From NCBI RefSeq assembly GCF_001651865.1, contig NZ_LPUX01000053.1, forward strand, positions 248,001 through 312,000: DNA of 64,000 nt, written 5' to 3'. Of this stretch, positions 63,371 through 64,000 are shown one piece after another. Source of the DNA: Sinorhizobium glycinis (GTDB lineage Bacteria; Pseudomonadota; Alphaproteobacteria; Rhizobiales; Rhizobiaceae). How positions within the stretch are numbered: position 1 is the stretch's first letter; each line of letters begins with the position of its first letter. The position numbers and the translations under genes are program-made. The notes beneath the pieces were generated by a model. It saw only the letters and a list, made by a program, of their open reading frames with translations. It was not told where the DNA came from and ran no database searches.

Positions 63371-64000
63371 TCAGGCCATCGCCGGACGCGCGACGCCCCT
63401 CTCCTCGATCGGCCAATGGACGATGGCCGCGAAGACGCCGAGCCCGACCCCCAGCCACCAGACAGGATCATAGGACCCCAAGCGGTCGTAGAGATAGCCG
63501 CCCATCCAAACGCCCAGGAAAGAGCCGATCTGGTGCGAGAGGAAAACGACTCCGCCGAGAAGTCCGAGATGGCGCGTGCCGAACATGATCGCCACCAGCG
63601 CATTGGTCGGCGGCACCGTCGAGAGCCACAACAGGCCCATGACCACCGCGAAGATGACGACCGAGGTCGGCGACTGCGGCAGAAGCAGGAAGGCTGCAAC
63701 GGCAATCGATCGGCCAAGATAGATGAGTGCCAGGAAATACGGCTTCGAATAGCGCTGGCTGATGAAGCCGGCCGACAGCGAACCGATGATATTGAAGAAG
63801 CCGATCAGGGCGAGAGCGATCACCGCATAGCGCGCGTCGATGCCGATGTCGCCGAGATAGGCGGGGAAATGCGCCGTGATGAAGGCGACCTGATAGCCGC
63901 AGACGAAGAAGCCGGAGACGAGCAGGAGATAGCTTCTGTGCGCGAAAGCCTCCTTGAGCGCCTCTCCGACGGTCTGCTTGGAAAGCGCTTCGGAGTGCCG
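63371..64000 (-). CDS. Major facilitator superfamily transporter (partial, 5' end off window)
   Basis: 210 codons of the C-terminal half, open to the right edge. The visible part starts with a cytosolic loop (LSKQTVGEALKEAFAHRS) and has about six membrane helices: YLLLVSGFFVCGYQVAFI, AVIALALIGFFNIIGSLSAG, FLALIYLGRSIAVAAFLLL, VVIFAVVMGLLWLSTVPP, LGLLGGVVFLSHQIGSFLGVW and WWLGVGLGVFAAIVHW. The FISQRYSKP loop resembles the MFS helix 8-9 region. The substrate is unknown. It is upstream of nadA on the same strand but separated by a hairpin and the nadA promoter. Confidence 0.88.
   Translation of the reverse strand, partial: RHSEALSKQTVGEALKEAFAHRSYLLLVSGFFVCGYQVAFITAHFPAYLGDIGIDARYAVIALALIGFFNIIGSLSAGFISQRYSKPYFLALIYLGRSIAVAAFLLLPQSPTSVVIFAVVMGLLWLSTVPPTNALVAIMFGTRHLGLLGGVVFLSHQIGSFLGVWMGGYLYDRLGSYDPVWWLGVGLGVFAAIVHWPIEERGVARPAMA

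Overview
The window is a GC-rich, densely coded stretch of an alphaproteobacterial chromosome, most likely Sinorhizobium/Ensifer. The evidence is the gene content and order (lptF-lptG-lptD-surA-like-pdxA-rsmA; mltG-fabF-acpP-fabG-fabD; rpsF-rpsR-DUF2232-rplI-dnaB; alr-radA-cvpA-purF; psd-pssA; nadA-nadB-nadC) together with several families of short palindromic repeats typical of rhizobial intergenic DNA: three RIME-like elements, six copies of a ~105-bp two-palindrome repeat, and two other palindrome types. The assignment is by recognition, not by database search. I found no rRNA, tRNA, CRISPR array, prophage or insertion sequence.

Layout. 1-2226 (minus) is the 5' part of a large fused enzyme: adenylation domain, carrier-protein domain, then a membrane acyltransferase that runs off the left edge. 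2.4-9.1 kb holds a small exported protein, an ABC-F ATPase, a two-domain acetyltransferase, an arabinose/galactose dehydrogenase, holC and pepA. 9.4-17.0 kb is a run of LPS-export and envelope genes (lptF, lptG, lptD, a SurA-like chaperone) continuing into pdxA and rsmA with overlapping stop/start codons. 17-24 kb (minus) carries gmk, yicC, mltG and the fatty-acid cluster fabD-fabG-acpP-fabF. 24.4-25.9 kb holds an aldo/keto reductase and a cysteine-rich copper-storage-type protein. 26-30.6 kb is the rpsF-rpsR-DUF2232-rplI-dnaB block with a long structured leader. 30.8-40.5 kb has azlC-azlD with an AraC-type regulator, alr, radA, cvpA, purF, an SDR, and psd-pssA for phosphatidylethanolamine synthesis.

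40.7-52 kb (mostly minus) holds an ATM1-type exporter, a LysM protein, a LOG-family protein (plus), a RarD-type permease, citramalate synthase, an overlapping operon of three GFA-domain paralogues plus prolyl iminopeptidase, and cysS. 52.5-58.8 kb (mostly plus) holds a 55-residue basic protein, an SRAP-domain DNA-repair protein (minus), a Nudix hydrolase, three exported or hypothetical proteins, and a tightly packed ygfZ - HD hydrolase - Cys-phosphatase - NAD regulator operon. 58.9-63.3 kb (minus) holds sodC and the de novo NAD operon nadA-nadB-nadC. A near-perfect palindromic operator sits in the nadA promoter and the probable cognate regulator (NadQ type) lies 0.7 kb beyond nadC. The right edge cuts an MFS transporter.

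Most genes are core housekeeping. The items most worth a second look are the fused adenylation-carrier-acyltransferase protein at the left edge, the NadQ-operator pair, the three tandem GFA genes coupled to a peptidase, and the repeat element that supplies the last codons and stop of alr.
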